Source of the DNA: Cervus elaphus
Taxonomy: Eukaryota; Chordata; Mammalia; Artiodactyla; Cervidae
Length of the DNA: 64,000 bases
Direction of reading: 5' to 3'
Assembly (NCBI RefSeq): GCF_910594005.1
Contig: NC_057832.1
Coordinates: forward strand, 106,403,152 to 106,467,151
Positions within the stretch are counted from its first letter, which is position 1; each line of letters starts with the position of its first letter. Shown here one piece after another: positions 43,851 through 55,638 of the stretch. The notes under the pieces were generated by a model. The model was not told where the DNA came from and did not search any database. It worked only from the letters and a program-made list of their open reading frames with translations. The translations under genes were made by a program, and so were the position numbers.

Positions 43851-43967
43851 AATTGCTCTCTGAATGTTGAGGTTATGGGATATTTTTTGTTTTATACTCT
43901 TTTATATATTTCTAAGTTTCCTACAATCACATTTTTAATCAAAAATCTATGTTAGTTTAAAATTGTT

Positions 43968-45543
43968 GTTGTTCAGTCTCTCAGTCATGTCCGACTCTTT
44001 GTGACCCCACAGACTGCAGCAAGCCAGGCTTCCATGTCCATCACCAACTCCTGGAGGTCGCTCAAATTCATGTCCATCGAGTCAGTGATTCCATCCAACC
44101 ATCTCATCCTCTGTCATCCTCTTTCTACTCCTGCCCTCAATCTTTCCCAGCATCAGGGTCTTTTATAATTAGTCGGCTCTTCATATCAGGTGGCCAAAGT
44201 ATTGGAGTTTCAGCTTCAGCATCAGTCCTTCCAATGAATATTCAGGGTTGATTTCCTTTAGGATTGACTGGTTTGATCTCTTTGTAGCCCAAGGGACTCT
44301 CATGAGTCTTCTCCAACACCACAGTTCAAAAGCATGAATTCTTCAGTGTTCAGTCATCTTTATGGTCCAACTCTCACATCCATACGTGACTACTGGAGAA
44401 ACCATAGCTTTGACTAGATGGATCTTTGTTGGCTAAGTAATATTTGTCTCTGCTTTTTAATATGCTCTCTAGGTTGGTCATAGCTTTTCTTCCAAGAACA
44501 AGAGTCTTTTAACGTTATGGCTGGAGTCACCATCTGCAGAGATTTTGGAGCCTAAGAAAGTAAAGTCTGTCACTGTTTCCATTGTTTCCCCGTCTATTTG
44601 CCATGAAGTGATGGGATCAGATCCCATGATATTCGTTTTTTGAATGTTAAGTTTTAAGCCAGTTTTTTCACTCTCCTCTTTTACCTCCATCAAGAGGCTC
44701 TTTAGTTCCTCTCCGCTTTCTGCCAAAATGGTGGTGTCATCTGCATATCTGAGGTTATTGATATTTCTCCTGGCAATCTTGAATTCCAGCTTGTACTTTA
44801 TCAAGCCTGGCTTTTCTCATGATCTACTCTGCATATAAGTTAAATAAGCAGGGTGACAATATGCAGTCTTGACGTACTCCTTTCCCAGCTTGGAACCAGT
44901 TCATTGTGCCATGTCCAGTTCTAACTTGTTTCTTGGCATGCATACAGACTTCTCAGGAGGCAAGTCAGGTGGTCTGGTATTACCATCTCTTTAACAATTT
45001 TCCAGTTTGTTGTGATCCACACAAAGGCTTTGGTGTAGTCAATGAAGCAGAAGTAGATGTTTTTCTGGAATTCTCATGCTTTTTCTATGATCCAGCAGAT
45101 GTTGCCAATTTAATCTCTGGTTCCTCTGCTTTTTCTAAATCAGCTTGAACATCTGGAAGTTCTTGGTTCACATACTGTTGAAGCCTAATTTGGAGAATTT
45201 TGAGCATTACTTTGCTAGCATGTGAAATGAGTGCAATTATGCGGTAGTTTGAACATTTTTGGCATCGCCTTTCTTTGGGATTGGAACAAAAACTGACCTT
45301 TTCCAGTCCTGTGGCCACTGGTGAGATTTCCATATTTGCTGGCATATTGAATGCAGCACTTTAACAGCATCATCTTATAGGGTTTGAAATAGTTCAGCTG
45401 GAATTCCATCACCTCCACTAACTTCGTTTGTAGTAATGCTTTCTAAGGCCCACTTGAATTCACACTCCTGGATGTCTGGCTCTAGGTGAGTGATCACACC
45501 ATCATGATTATCTAAATCATGCAGACCTTTTCTTGTATAGTTC
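43968..45543 (-). mobile_element. BovB LINE, longest copy, about 1.6 kb, broken ORF
   Basis: The minus-strand BovB extends furthest 5' of all copies here. Beyond the RT (LRYADDTTILAES at 44804-44478, with both aspartates) it reaches the region with LKILQIRLQQYVNQELPDVQ (45345-45085) and the sequence before the RT core (CTCACCTAGAGCCAGACATCC in its own sense, near 45475). Several frame changes and stops separate the pieces. The endonuclease is still missing. Confidence 0.88.
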
Positions 45544-45545
45544 CT

Positions 45546-45640
45546 CTGGAGAATCCCATGGACTGTAGCCTGTCAGGCTCCTCTGTCTATGGGGTCGCAA
45601 GAGTTGGACATGACTTAGCAACTAAACCACCACCATCTGT
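45546..45640 (+). mobile_element. Bov-A fragment
   Basis: A plus-strand piece, GGAGAATCCCATGGACTGTAG to GTTGGACATGACTTAGCAAC, directly abuts the 5' end of the minus-strand BovB. Confidence 0.78.
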
Positions 45641-45984
45641 ATATTCTCACCACCTCTATTTATTATCTTCTGCTTCTGTTAGGTCCATACCATTTCTGTT
45701 CTTTATTGTGCTTTAATTTTAGTTTAAAATTTAGACGTATATATTCTCCAATATTTATTCCTGATTTCTACCTCTCAAGGGAACTTTATCAAGAGAGGAC
45801 AAAACAGAGAACTAATATTTGAGTAGAATCAACAGAGAAAATATTATCCTGTGAGGAAAAGATTTTATTCCTGTGATATGAAAAGGCAATGGGAGTTGTC
45901 TAAAAAGTACATGGCTTCTAAATTGTTTATTACATTGTGAGTCTTGCTATAGTCACAGAAACATTATGCATTTATAGAAATTTG

Positions 45985-46190
45985 TTTGGTTTTGAAACAT
46001 TTCCTTCTATCATTCTCCCCACAACTCTTGGAGGCAGGCAGATAAACTATCATTATTTCCAGTTTTCAGATCCAGTGTGGGTTAAGAGAAGTTACATCAC
46101 TTTCCCCTACATGCACACTTTAAAAATGGCACAGTGCAGACTAGAACCTTGGTTTTCTTCCTATAATTCTCTTTCCACTACACCTTGAAG
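45985..46190 (+). repeat. MIR SINE fragment
   Basis: CCCCACAACTCTTGGAGGC, ATCATTATTTCCAGTTTTCAG, GGGTTAAGAGAAGTTACATC and a CTAGAACCTTGGTTTTCTTC tail follow MIR block order. Confidence 0.65.
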
Positions 46191-47264
46191 TGCAAGTGGC
46201 CTTTGTTATTGTTCATATTGATTATATTACTTTGGGGGAAATTGCAGTTACTATGTTAAGGATTATATTCTAATGAGTTTTTAGACTTCAGTCTCCTGGA
46301 ATCACTGCATTTTGGTGGAATAGAACAGCTAGTACATTGAAAGACCAAGCTTCCATAGGGTGTTGCAAAATATAACTTTACTATTTCCTGTCATTGTTCT
46401 TTTAATCCTCTATTTGGACTCAATTTTTTGTTTTCACTGTTCTTGGGCATATCTAATAACTCTTTCACTTTCTTGAATATTAAAAAAAGGCTTCTAGTCC
46501 CATTAGTTACTAGAAAGTTCTCCATTTTCATAATTAAAATGCTCAGTTCAATAGTGCTCTGCACGTTAAGTATTTGTCGCCACCCACCCCCACATCACGT
46601 GTGATGTTACTTCAAATTAGGCAGCATTCAGTGAAGAAATAGAGTTTTCCTATTGTTTGCCATTTGCTTCTTATGCTACCCTCCTTGCTTCCCGGCTTTA
46701 AGAGTGTTCTCACTGATCCCTGACTAGAGGTATATGTGGGGGAGTGTTGAGTAAAATGGGGGCAGAAAAGATCTTACTTAGCATGTTGAACTACAGTCTG
46801 ATGTTGGAATTTTCTGGGTTTAGAAGGGTTTAAAGCTGACTTTCGTGCATGGTACTTTATAACACCCCAGAGAATAACACCCCATTGCAAATATATGATT
46901 GTGCCTCTCTCCAAATGGGCAATGGCTCCAGTCAGACAGTGATGAGCCACTAAGGGTAGTCCTCTCTGCTTCTGTATCCAAGGGTACCTCTTCAGCTTCT
47001 TTTTAATGAGGCAGCCTCTCTTTGGAAGGAAGCTCTCTTGCTCCCTTTGAAATGGACCACAGACTGCTTCCTCCTTCATGGCCCTCAGTATCCAAACCAA
47101 AGATGTGTGTTGCCTAGCTTCTAGTGGAAGCTGAGCTGACATCCACGGAAACATCTCTTTCTCTCTCCCATCAGCTCCAGCCACAACTTTTGCCTTTAAA
47201 TTTCTGAGCTATGAGACAAACATCTATCCCTGGTGTTCCCCCAAACTGCAAGGGATATTTCTCA
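46191..47264. other. Unassigned stretch, no convincing gene
   Basis: A 136-codon minus-strand frame lies at 46774-47184, but it shows no motif, signal peptide or domain that I can recognise. One frame of this length is expected by chance in this amount of DNA. No repeat was identified. Confidence 0.4.
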
Positions 47265-47835
47265 AGTTCTCTGATTTCAGTTCTGTTCAGTCGCTCAGTC
47301 GTGTCCGACTCTTTGTGACCCCATGAACCACAGCCCGCTAGGCCTCCCTGTCCATCATCAACTCTCAGAGTTTACCCAAACTCATGTCCATTGAGTCAGT
47401 GATGCCATCTAACCATCTCATCCTGTCATCCCCTTCTCCTCCTGCCTTCAATCTTTCCCAACATCAGGGTCTTTTCAAATGAGTCAGCTCCTCACATCAG
47501 GTGGCCAAAATATTGGAGTTTCAGCTTCACCCAGGACTGATTTCCTTTACTATAGACTGGTTGGATCTCCTTGTAGTCCAAGGGACTCTGGAGTCTTCTC
47601 CAACACCACAGTTCAAAAGCATCAATTCTCCAGTACTTAGCTTTCTTTATAGTCCAACTCTCACATCCATACATGACTACTGGGAAAACCATAGCCTTGC
47701 CTAGACAGACCTTTGTTGGCAAAGTAACGTCTCTGCTTTTTAATATGCTGTCTAGGTTGGTCATAACTTTCCTTCCAAGGAGTAAGCGTAATTTCATGGC
47801 TGCAATCACGATCTGCAGTGATTTTAGTTCTCTGA
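47265..47835 (-). mobile_element. BovB LINE fragment with target-site duplication
   Basis: Body 47275-47825 on the minus strand, starting CTGTTCAGTCGCTCAGTCGTG. It is bounded by the perfect 10-bp repeat AGTTCTCTGA (47265-47274 and 47826-47835). The part kept is the BovB 3' end up to the ...CATGGCTGCAATCACGATC block. A short frame (47809-47492) shows [19 protein letters not shown]. Confidence 0.9.
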
Positions 47836-48327
47836 GTAACCCTATTTAAATCCTACTTGACTGATTCGAATTGAGAATAAAATACCCTCTCTCCAGAAGA
47901 TATGAAGGAAATACCTCAACCTGCTCAAAATTTGAACCCTAAAAAGCCCTCTCAAAGAACATGACTCCTCTTCTCTCCTAGCCTAGAAGTAATGAGTATA
48001 ACAAAACTATTGTGCATCATTTCTTACAAGTCCTGCATATGTGGTCTATCATATTTTTTTTGAGTTGTATAATTAACTGACCTTTATTGTTTTCTTTATG
48101 ACTTTGGGACCATTATAGAACCTAGACAGAAAAAAACTGTATTTTTTCCTGCTATTTAGAAGTTCAACTGAAGACTTAACAATGTAGCACCTATGGAGTT
48201 TCAATTCAGAGATTTTAGCAAGTATTCCAGGGAAAGCAGTAAACTCAAAGACATCTCTCAAAAAAAGTGAAATATGTTAACCTGGTTCTGTTTACATCAA
48301 TTTGACAAATGACACTATTCAATATTA
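47836..48327. other. Unassigned stretch
   Basis: Nothing recognised. Confidence 0.4.
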
Positions 48328-48445
48328 TAGGTTCAGTATATTATATAATATTATATAATATATGTTATATATTATAATATATATAATATATATTATATAT
48401 ATTATAATATATAATAATATATGTTATATATATATTATAGAATCA
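48328..48445. repeat. AT-only palindromic low-complexity block
   Basis: About 115 bp almost free of G and C, made of ATATTATATAATATTATAT-like and TATAATATATATAATATAT units. Many short self-complementary stretches are present. Confidence 0.85.
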
Positions 48446-48580
48446 GTATAATAATGCAACTATCTTTTAAAAACATAAATATATATCTCTACCTCTTCAC
48501 ACATCACCCATTGCCTCTCCATAAATCTGTTTCTGCTCGTTATCATCTACCTAGAAATTTAACTAGAAGCAACATAAAAA

Positions 48581-48745
48581 CCAGTGGTTCTCAAAACTGG
48601 GGAGCCTTTAAAATATGCCAGTACCCAGGAATCCACCCTAGACCAATTAAAAGAGAATCTCTGGTGATTGAAAGTAGTCTTAGGCCTTTATAAAAGCTTC
48701 CTAGCTGATTCTAATTTGCATTTAGAGATGAGAACTGCTGCTGTA
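48581..48745 (+). mobile_element. MER5-type hAT MITE
   Basis: Starts CCAGTGGTTCTCAAAACTGG and ends AGAGATGAGAACTGCTG, so the ends are partly complementary inverted repeats. Inside are CTAGACCAATTAAAAGAGAATC and CCTAGCTGATTCTAATTTGC. This matches a non-autonomous hAT element of the MER5 type. Confidence 0.68.
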
Positions 48746-50782
48746 AGCTCTCAAAACTGGGATGCCACTCAGAGCTAATCTTCATTCAGTCCTTCTATAT
48801 CCTTACAGGAAGGATCAGCTACTTCTTTCTTAAATGATTCTGGCTTTTCTCTTGACCTTCTCAGCCAGGCTTATCCATGACCCACGGTCCATGGTTCATA
48901 AAATACGTAAGTGTAAGTGAACAGAGAGCAAAGAAGCCCAGCTGCTTGGCTCCTGTTGCTTCTTCCTTTTCAACTGAAGGTTTGTTTTTGACCCCTGCAA
49001 GAGAAGAGGAAGGAGGGAAACTAGATTAATTTTTCTGACTTTTTGCTAATGGGATATGAATGTATTTCCTATCTGAGCTGTGTTAAGAACAACAACAAAA
49101 CAAACAAACAAACAAAAACCAGATGTATGCTGGAGCCAGGTCTTCACAACTCAACAGAGACAACTGTTAGATTCTCAGGAACTTGGGGAGCCAGTTTTGT
49201 CCCATTGGTAGCTTGAATTTGGCCAGGATGTTAACATTTACACCGTAGACATCAGCAAACATTACAAATCAGGGCTCCCTCTTTTCCTCCCTACAGAGAA
49301 TTAACTGTCAAACATATTTCCATCAAAGCACTGGATATGCATATTGAAAAAGTGCTTCTCAAACCTTGTCCTTAATTTGAAGTTCAGGGCAAAGGGGTAG
49401 GAGGCATAGCAGCTTTATGGTTCTTTGCCTCATCAAATTAGATAGAAATTACCATCCTGAGAAGATTTTGTAGGAGTGGAGAGAGAGGAACATGAACTAA
49501 AATTGATTCTAATAAACTATGTGTTTCCTTAAGTAGATCTAATAAAGTGTATTTATCATTAAAGACAGAAATATACTGTAGGTGTTTCTCAACTTACTAA
49601 AGTTAATTGGTGCCCTTGCAGCAGTTCAGCCTTACTAATTAATATCCAACTTGTATGTTTTTCAAGCCTGTGCTCAAGGAAGCAGTGTTGTTGTTGGTTT
49701 TTTCTCCCCTAAATGCCATGTTAATTCATCTAGATCTTGATGTGGAGGTGTGCTTAGGTAATTAAAAAAAATAGTTTTGGCAAATTATATTTTTACAAAT
49801 AGCATCTCTTTTTCTCTGTAGAGTAAAAATTTTTGTTAAGGGGAAAATATGCAAGATCCTGATGCTTTACAAGAACATGTCACTGTTACAGACAGAAGGT
49901 GAAGCACAGTGAATGATTATGGTGGAAGCATCCTGAGATAGCCGTGTTTTTAAGATCTACACTCTTAATCAGTATTTTCTCTTCCATCAGATAAACATAA
50001 AACATAAGCTTATGTTAATTTACACAAACACTCAACAAAACCAAAGATCCATAAATAAATAAATAAATATCCTGACCTTGACTTTATTAAACTTGAATGC
50101 TTCGTAACTCCTATGATTTCTCACATCCAACAAACTTCAAGCAACTACTATGCTCATGTCCTCCCACCTACATCTTCCACTCTGTATTGCAAACCTACTC
50201 CTTCTATTTCTACATGTCTCATATGTTAAGTTTGCAAGGCTACTCAGTGATCCCCCCTTTCCTGACCCCCTCTTGTTGACTAGTGCTCTGTGATCCAGGA
50301 CTCCGTTATGAACTGTACCCCTATATCCTTTATTCCACTTTCCAGCCCCCATTAAAGTGCATCATTCCTGAGACTCCCTATTCCCTCAAGAACTTATGCT
50401 GTGCTCCTTACTTTTCTAACCGAGGACTTCATGGAACAGTCAGTGTCTCATCCAAAACACCCATCTGAACACTGGGAACTTCAAACAAAATTGTAGGAGA
50501 ATGTTGGAGCAATTTGAAGGTGAACAGTCATTTGACAGTACTCATAAAATCATATCCAAAGTGGAAAAAGCCCTCTTCACCTACCTCTGAGGGAAATTAT
50601 TGGTAAGCCCCAACTGAAATGGCAGGATCTTTATTAGGATTAACTCTTGCCTGTAAATATTTTTGCCAGTTTATCTAACTGCATCAGTAACAGTATATTC
50701 AAGTCTTGAGTTTGGCATGTTATAGGAGAGAGAAACTGGAATTTTGTCGGTGAGCTCACTCAGCTCCCACTCAGCACATGCG
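48746..50782. other. Unassigned stretch, no gene
   Basis: No recognisable gene or dispersed repeat. Short simple repeats: (CAAA)n at about 49086-49118 and (AAAT)n at about 50051-50069. The longest frames here have no motif. Confidence 0.4.
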
Positions 50783-52100
50783 TTGTTGTTGCTCTTCAGT
50801 TGCTGAGTCATGTCTGAGCCTTTGCAACTCCATGAACACCAGCACAACAGGCTTCCTTGTCCTTCACTCTCTCCTGGAGTTTGCTCAAACTCATGTCCAT
50901 GGAGACATCCAACCATCTCATTCTCTGTTGCCCCCTTCTCCTCCTGCTCTCAATCTTTGCCAGCATCAGGGTCTTTTCCAGTGAGTCGGCCCTTTTCATC
51001 AGGTGGCCAAAGTATTAGAGCTTCAGCATCAATCTTTTCAATTGAACATTCAGGGTGGATTTCCTTTTGGATTCACTGGTTTCATCTCCTTGCTGCCCAA
51101 GGGACTCTCAAGAGTCTTCTCCAGAACCACAGTTCGAAGCACCAATTCTTTGGTGCTCAGCCTTCTTTACGGTTCAACTCTCACACCCATACATGACTAC
51201 CGGAAAAATGATAGCTTTGACTATACGGACCTTTGTCAGTGAAGTGGTATCTCTGCTTTTAACACTCTGTCTGGGTTCATCATAGCTTTTCTTCCAAGGA
51301 GCAGGTGTCTTTTAATTTCATGGCTGCAGTCACCATGCACAGTAATTTTGGAGCCCAGGAAAATAAAAATAAAGTCTGCTACTCTTTCCATTGTTTCCCC
51401 ATCTATTTGCCTTGAAGTTATGGGACCAGATGCCACGATCTTAGTTTTTTTGGTGAGTTGTAATCAGCTTTTTCACTCTCTTCTTTCACCTTCATCAAGA
51501 GTCGCTTTAGTTCCTCTTCACTTTCTGCCATAAGGGTGGTGTCATCTGTATGTCTGAGGTTATTCATATTTCTCCTGGCAATCTTGAATTCCAACTTGTG
51601 CTTCATCCAGCCTGGCATTACTCATGATGTACTCTGCATATAAGTTAAATAAGCAGGGTGACAATATACAGCCTTGACATACCCCTTTCCCAATTGTGAA
51701 CCAGTCTGTTGTCCCATGCCTGGTTCTAACATACTGCTTCTTGACCTGCATACAGTTTTCTCAGGAGACAGGTAAGGTGGCCTGTCATTCCCATCTCTTT
51801 AAGAATTTTCCACAGTTTGTTTTGATCCATACAGTCAAAGGTTTTAGTGCAGAAGCAGTGAGTAAATGAAGCAGAAGTAAATGTTTTTCTAGAATCCTCT
51901 TACTTTTTCTATGATCTATGTTGACAATTTGATCTCTGGTTCATCTGCCTTTTCTAAATCCAGCTTGTACATCTGGAAGTTCTTGGATCACATACTATTG
52001 AAGCCTAACTTGAAGGATTTTGAGCCTTACCTTGCTACCTTATGAAATGAGCACAATTGTGTAGTAGTTTGAACATTCTTTGATATTGCCCTTCTTTGGC
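50783..52100 (-). mobile_element. BovB LINE, 5'-truncated, about 1.3 kb
   Basis: The minus-strand BovB contains the 3' end, the C-terminal region (FIFLGSKITVHGDCSHEIK near 51400-51300), an altered RT box (LRHTDDTTLMAES at 51600-51500) and RT block GVCQGCILSPCLFNLYAEYIM (51751-51560). YADD has become HTDD. Frames are broken. The 5' end is near 52100. Confidence 0.87.
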
Positions 52101-53585
52101 AATTAGCCTGTGCTTAAAAACCTCTTAGAAATTTAAGTCTTCTTTAAAAATTGTACATTCAGCTGATATAATACTGTACATCCAATCATATTTGATTTAG
52201 AAAGACTCATTCATGATATGAGAAAATACTTAATGTATAGTAAATGAATTAATAAAAATAGTGTTGAAATTGTTGTTTGTGATCATAACTTAAACACATG
52301 CTGAAGGGACAGGCATTATCTCTGAATGGGTGATTATAGGTGAGTGTTGTTTCTAAACACTGACACAGTATGCATGTATGAATATGTCTTTATTGTTGAA
52401 AAATATCTTCATGCAATTATGAAAAGGTCATAAAATTCCTGATCATAGGCTCTTCATAATCTATAACAAGACTTATAAGATAAGTCAAAATTGGTCATAC
52501 AAGAAATGACCTGAGCTTTACAAATTAGAGAAACATTTGTCATCTGAAATTTTTCCTATCAATTCCTTAATACCTGTCATACTTTTAATAAAGAGCTAGT
52601 TATTAAGTTCTCTGTTTAGAGCAACTGATGTCCAGTAATAATCCCACAAAGAGTCAAATAGTAAATACTCTTAATACATGTATAATGAGGTATAAACAAT
52701 CTGTTCTGAGGACCAGAAGGAATTGTATCCCATTTACTCCTTTACCAAACCCTAGAAAAGAACTTTAGATACAAGAAATTAAATCCACATAGAGGAGTCC
52801 CATTCTCAATAAGCTGGCTCTGTGACAAGCAGACTTCCAAATCCAGACCAAGAGAGAATAAACATTCCTTCTCTTCACATCCCTTCCTCTCCCAATTCCC
52901 TGGGTGCAGCTTTTAGTTTTAAACAGCAATATTTCTAGTACTTTTTTTTCTTGCTTGTGCAATGGCTGCCTTGTTATCTTTCCGGAATGCGTTTCATTGT
53001 CTCTCTTTTTAAAATTTTAACTATGATGTCCCATCTGCTGTTACTGAACTGGAATGTCCCTAAAATGTAAATCTAGACTGAATCCCACTGGGAATTGCCT
53101 AAAAGAATCATTTGCCTGATAAATAGCAAATTGCAAAATGGATTTTAACTTGTTTCAATTAACAATGGCAACAACGTCAACAACCAAAAAATAGAGGAAG
53201 AAGAAGGAAGAAAAGGAGGAGACAGTGGCTTGCTCAGACTGCATTGCAGGCATGTCTGAATCCCCTTATTTCTCTATCCACTGAGTGGAAGGTAGCTGTT
53301 GAAGCGGCCACAATACTTAACAATGATAGTAGAGTTGCTTGAAATTTTGCTGGGCTGGGGGGTTGGGCAGAAAGAAACATAAGGGAGCTGACATATTTCT
53401 GCTTCCTATAATGAAGGATCTCAGAGTACCTGAAAGCTCCCCCATTTAAAATTTTACTTTTTACAGTATTTATAACTAGATGTTTTGCCTGCCAACTTGC
53501 TTGATAGAAAGGAAGGCACTCCCTCCCTTTTTTGTGGGAAAGTAGTAAAACAACTTTGAATACTTGAGGTATGGAAAGACTAGAT
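52101..53585. other. Unassigned stretch, no gene
   Basis: No repeat or coding motif was found. A purine-rich patch (GAGGAAGAAGAAGGAAG) lies near 53192-53222. Confidence 0.4.
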
Positions 53586-53650
53586 CATTTATTCAGCTAT
53601 TTATTGAATGCCTACCATGTGCCAGAGCCTCTGCTAAGCACTGGATGAAT
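53586..53650 (+). repeat. L2/MIR-like fragment
   Basis: TTTATTGAATGCCTACCATG and GCCAGAGCCTCTGCTAAGC match the conserved start of L2/MIR-class 3' ends. Confidence 0.5.
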
Positions 53651-53709
53651 TATCTATGTCTTTGGGTCAGTTTCTGTTTTGTGAATAAATTAGTGTGTAT
53701 CTTAATTTT

Positions 53710-53835
53710 TAAGATTCTATGTATATTTGTCTTTTTCTGTCTGGCTTACTTCACCTAATATGATAATCTCTAGGTCCATCGATTTTGCCGCAGAAGGCAC
53801 TATTCATTCTTTTCTATCACTGAGTAATGTTCCAT

Positions 53836-53878
<43 letters not shown>

Positions 53879-54605
53879 CTATATACATATATGTATGCCA
53901 CATCTTTATCCATTTATCTATCAATGGACATCTAGGATGCTTTCATGTCTTAGCTATTGTAAATAGTGCTGCCGTGAACAGTGGGGTGCAAATATCTTTT
54001 GAAATTAGAGTTTTCTTCAGATTTTTGCCCAGGAGTGGGATTCCAGGATCATATGGTAACTCTATTTTTAGTTTTTTAAGGAACTTTGATACTGTTCTCC
54101 ATAGTGGCTATACTAATTTACATTCCTACCAACAGTGTATTAGGGTTTCTTTTTCTCTACACCCTTTCCAGCATTTATTATTTGTAGACTTCTTTTTGAT
54201 GATGGGCGTTCTGACTGGCGTGGGGGTGATACCTCATTGTAGTTTTGATTTACATTTCTCTAATAATTAGTCATGTTGACAATCTTTTCATGTGCTTGTT
54301 GGCCATCTGTGTGTCTAAATAGAAATGTCTATTTAGATATTCTGCCTCTTTCATTTGGTTGATTGTTTGATATTAAGCTTTTATGTATCATTTTTATATT
54401 CCAGAAATTAATCTCTTGTCGGTCACATCATTTGCAAATATTTTCTCCAATTCTGTAGGTTGTCTTTTCATTTTGTTTATGGTTTTCTTTGTTGTGGAAA
54501 AAGCTTTTAAATTTAATTAGGCCTCATTTGTTTATTTTTGTTTTTATTTCCATTACTCCAGGAGATGGATTCAAAAATATATTGCTGAGATTTATGTCAA
54601 ATATG
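53710..54605 (-). mobile_element. Old L1 ORF2 3' end, dead
   Basis: Minus-strand L1 from TGTCTGGCTTACTTCACC through TTTATCCATTTATCTATC, CTGACTGGCGTGGGGGTG and TTGTCTTTTCATTTTGTTT to near TGAGATTTATGTCAAA. It is clearly related to the young L1 but strongly diverged, with many stops. A TG microsatellite (53836-53877) lies inside it. Confidence 0.78.
53836..53877. repeat. (TG)n microsatellite
   Basis: About 18 TG units, interrupted by TATA at the 5' side, inside an old L1. Confidence 0.93.
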
Positions 54606-54669
54606 TCTGTACATATTTTTGCAATGTAAACAAATGATAAGGAAGTTTGTTTTTATAATTTTTATCCTT

Positions 54670-54857
54670 CTCTTGTAGCTCAGTTGGTAAAGAATCCATG
54701 TGCAATGTGGAAGACCTAGGTTCGATCCCTGGGTTGGGAAGATCCCCTGGAGAAGGGAACAGCTACCCACTCCAGTATTCTGGCCTGGAGAATTCCATGG
54801 ACTGTATAGTCCATGGGATTGCAAAGAGTCGGACAAGACTGGGTAACTTTCACTTCC
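54670..54857 (+). mobile_element. Bov-tA SINE with intact-looking pol III promoter
   Basis: Plus-strand tRNA-headed SINE. The A box TAGCTCAGTTGG (54676-54687) fits TRGCNNAGYNGG, and the B box GGTTCGATCC (54719-54728) fits the consensus. The Bov-A body follows to GTCGGACAAGACTGGG. Transcription by RNA polymerase III is inferred. Confidence 0.87.
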
Positions 54858-54922
54858 TGAAATAATTTTAGGTTTATAGAAAATTTTTAAAGATAACACA
54901 AAGTTCCCATATTCCCTTTATT

Positions 54923-55065
54923 CTGCTGTTGCTGCTGCTAAGTCACTTCAGTCGTGTCCAACTCTGTGTGACCCTATGGACAGCAGCCCACCAGGCTCCT
55001 CTGTCCACAGGATTCTCTAGGCAAGAATACTGGAGTGAGTTGCCATTTCCTTCACCGTCCCTTTG
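54923..55065 (-). mobile_element. Bov-A SINE monomer
   Basis: Minus-strand Bov-A unit with CTGCTGCTAAGTCACTTCAG start and GGGTTGCCATTTCCTTC-like end. No tRNA head. Confidence 0.84.
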
Positions 55066-55484
55066 TTCAGGCTCCCCTAATATTAGCATCTTATATTGCC
55101 ATGGTACCTATATAAAAACTAAAAAATTAACATTAGTACAATATGATTAACTAAGCTACATACTTTATTTGGATTTTACCAGTTTCTCCACTAATACTCT
55201 CTATTTCAGGACACAAATCAGGATGCCATGTTGGGTTTTTTTTAATATTTATTTATTATTAATTGATTGATGATTGCTTTACAGTATTGTCTTGACTTCT
55301 GTCATACATCAACATGAATTAACCATAGGTGTACATATGTCCCCTCTCTTTTGAATCTCTCTCTCATCTCCCTCTAGGTGATTACAGAGCCCCAGTTTGA
55401 GTTCCCTGAGTCATAAGCAAATTCCCATTGGCTCTCTATTTACATTGTTAGTGTACAGACTTCATCCTTTCCTCTCCATTCATC

Positions 55485-55585
55485 TCATCCTCTCCCTCTT
55501 CTCTCCAACCCTTGTCCATAAGTCTGTTCTCTGTGTCTCCACTGCTGCTCTGTGAACAGGTTCATTAGTGCCATCCTTCTAGATT

Positions 55586-55638
<53 letters not shown>

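Noticed and set aside
54676..54728. A and B boxes as a tRNA gene
   Set aside because: Same reason: SINE head, continuing into the Bov-A body with no tRNA 3' end.
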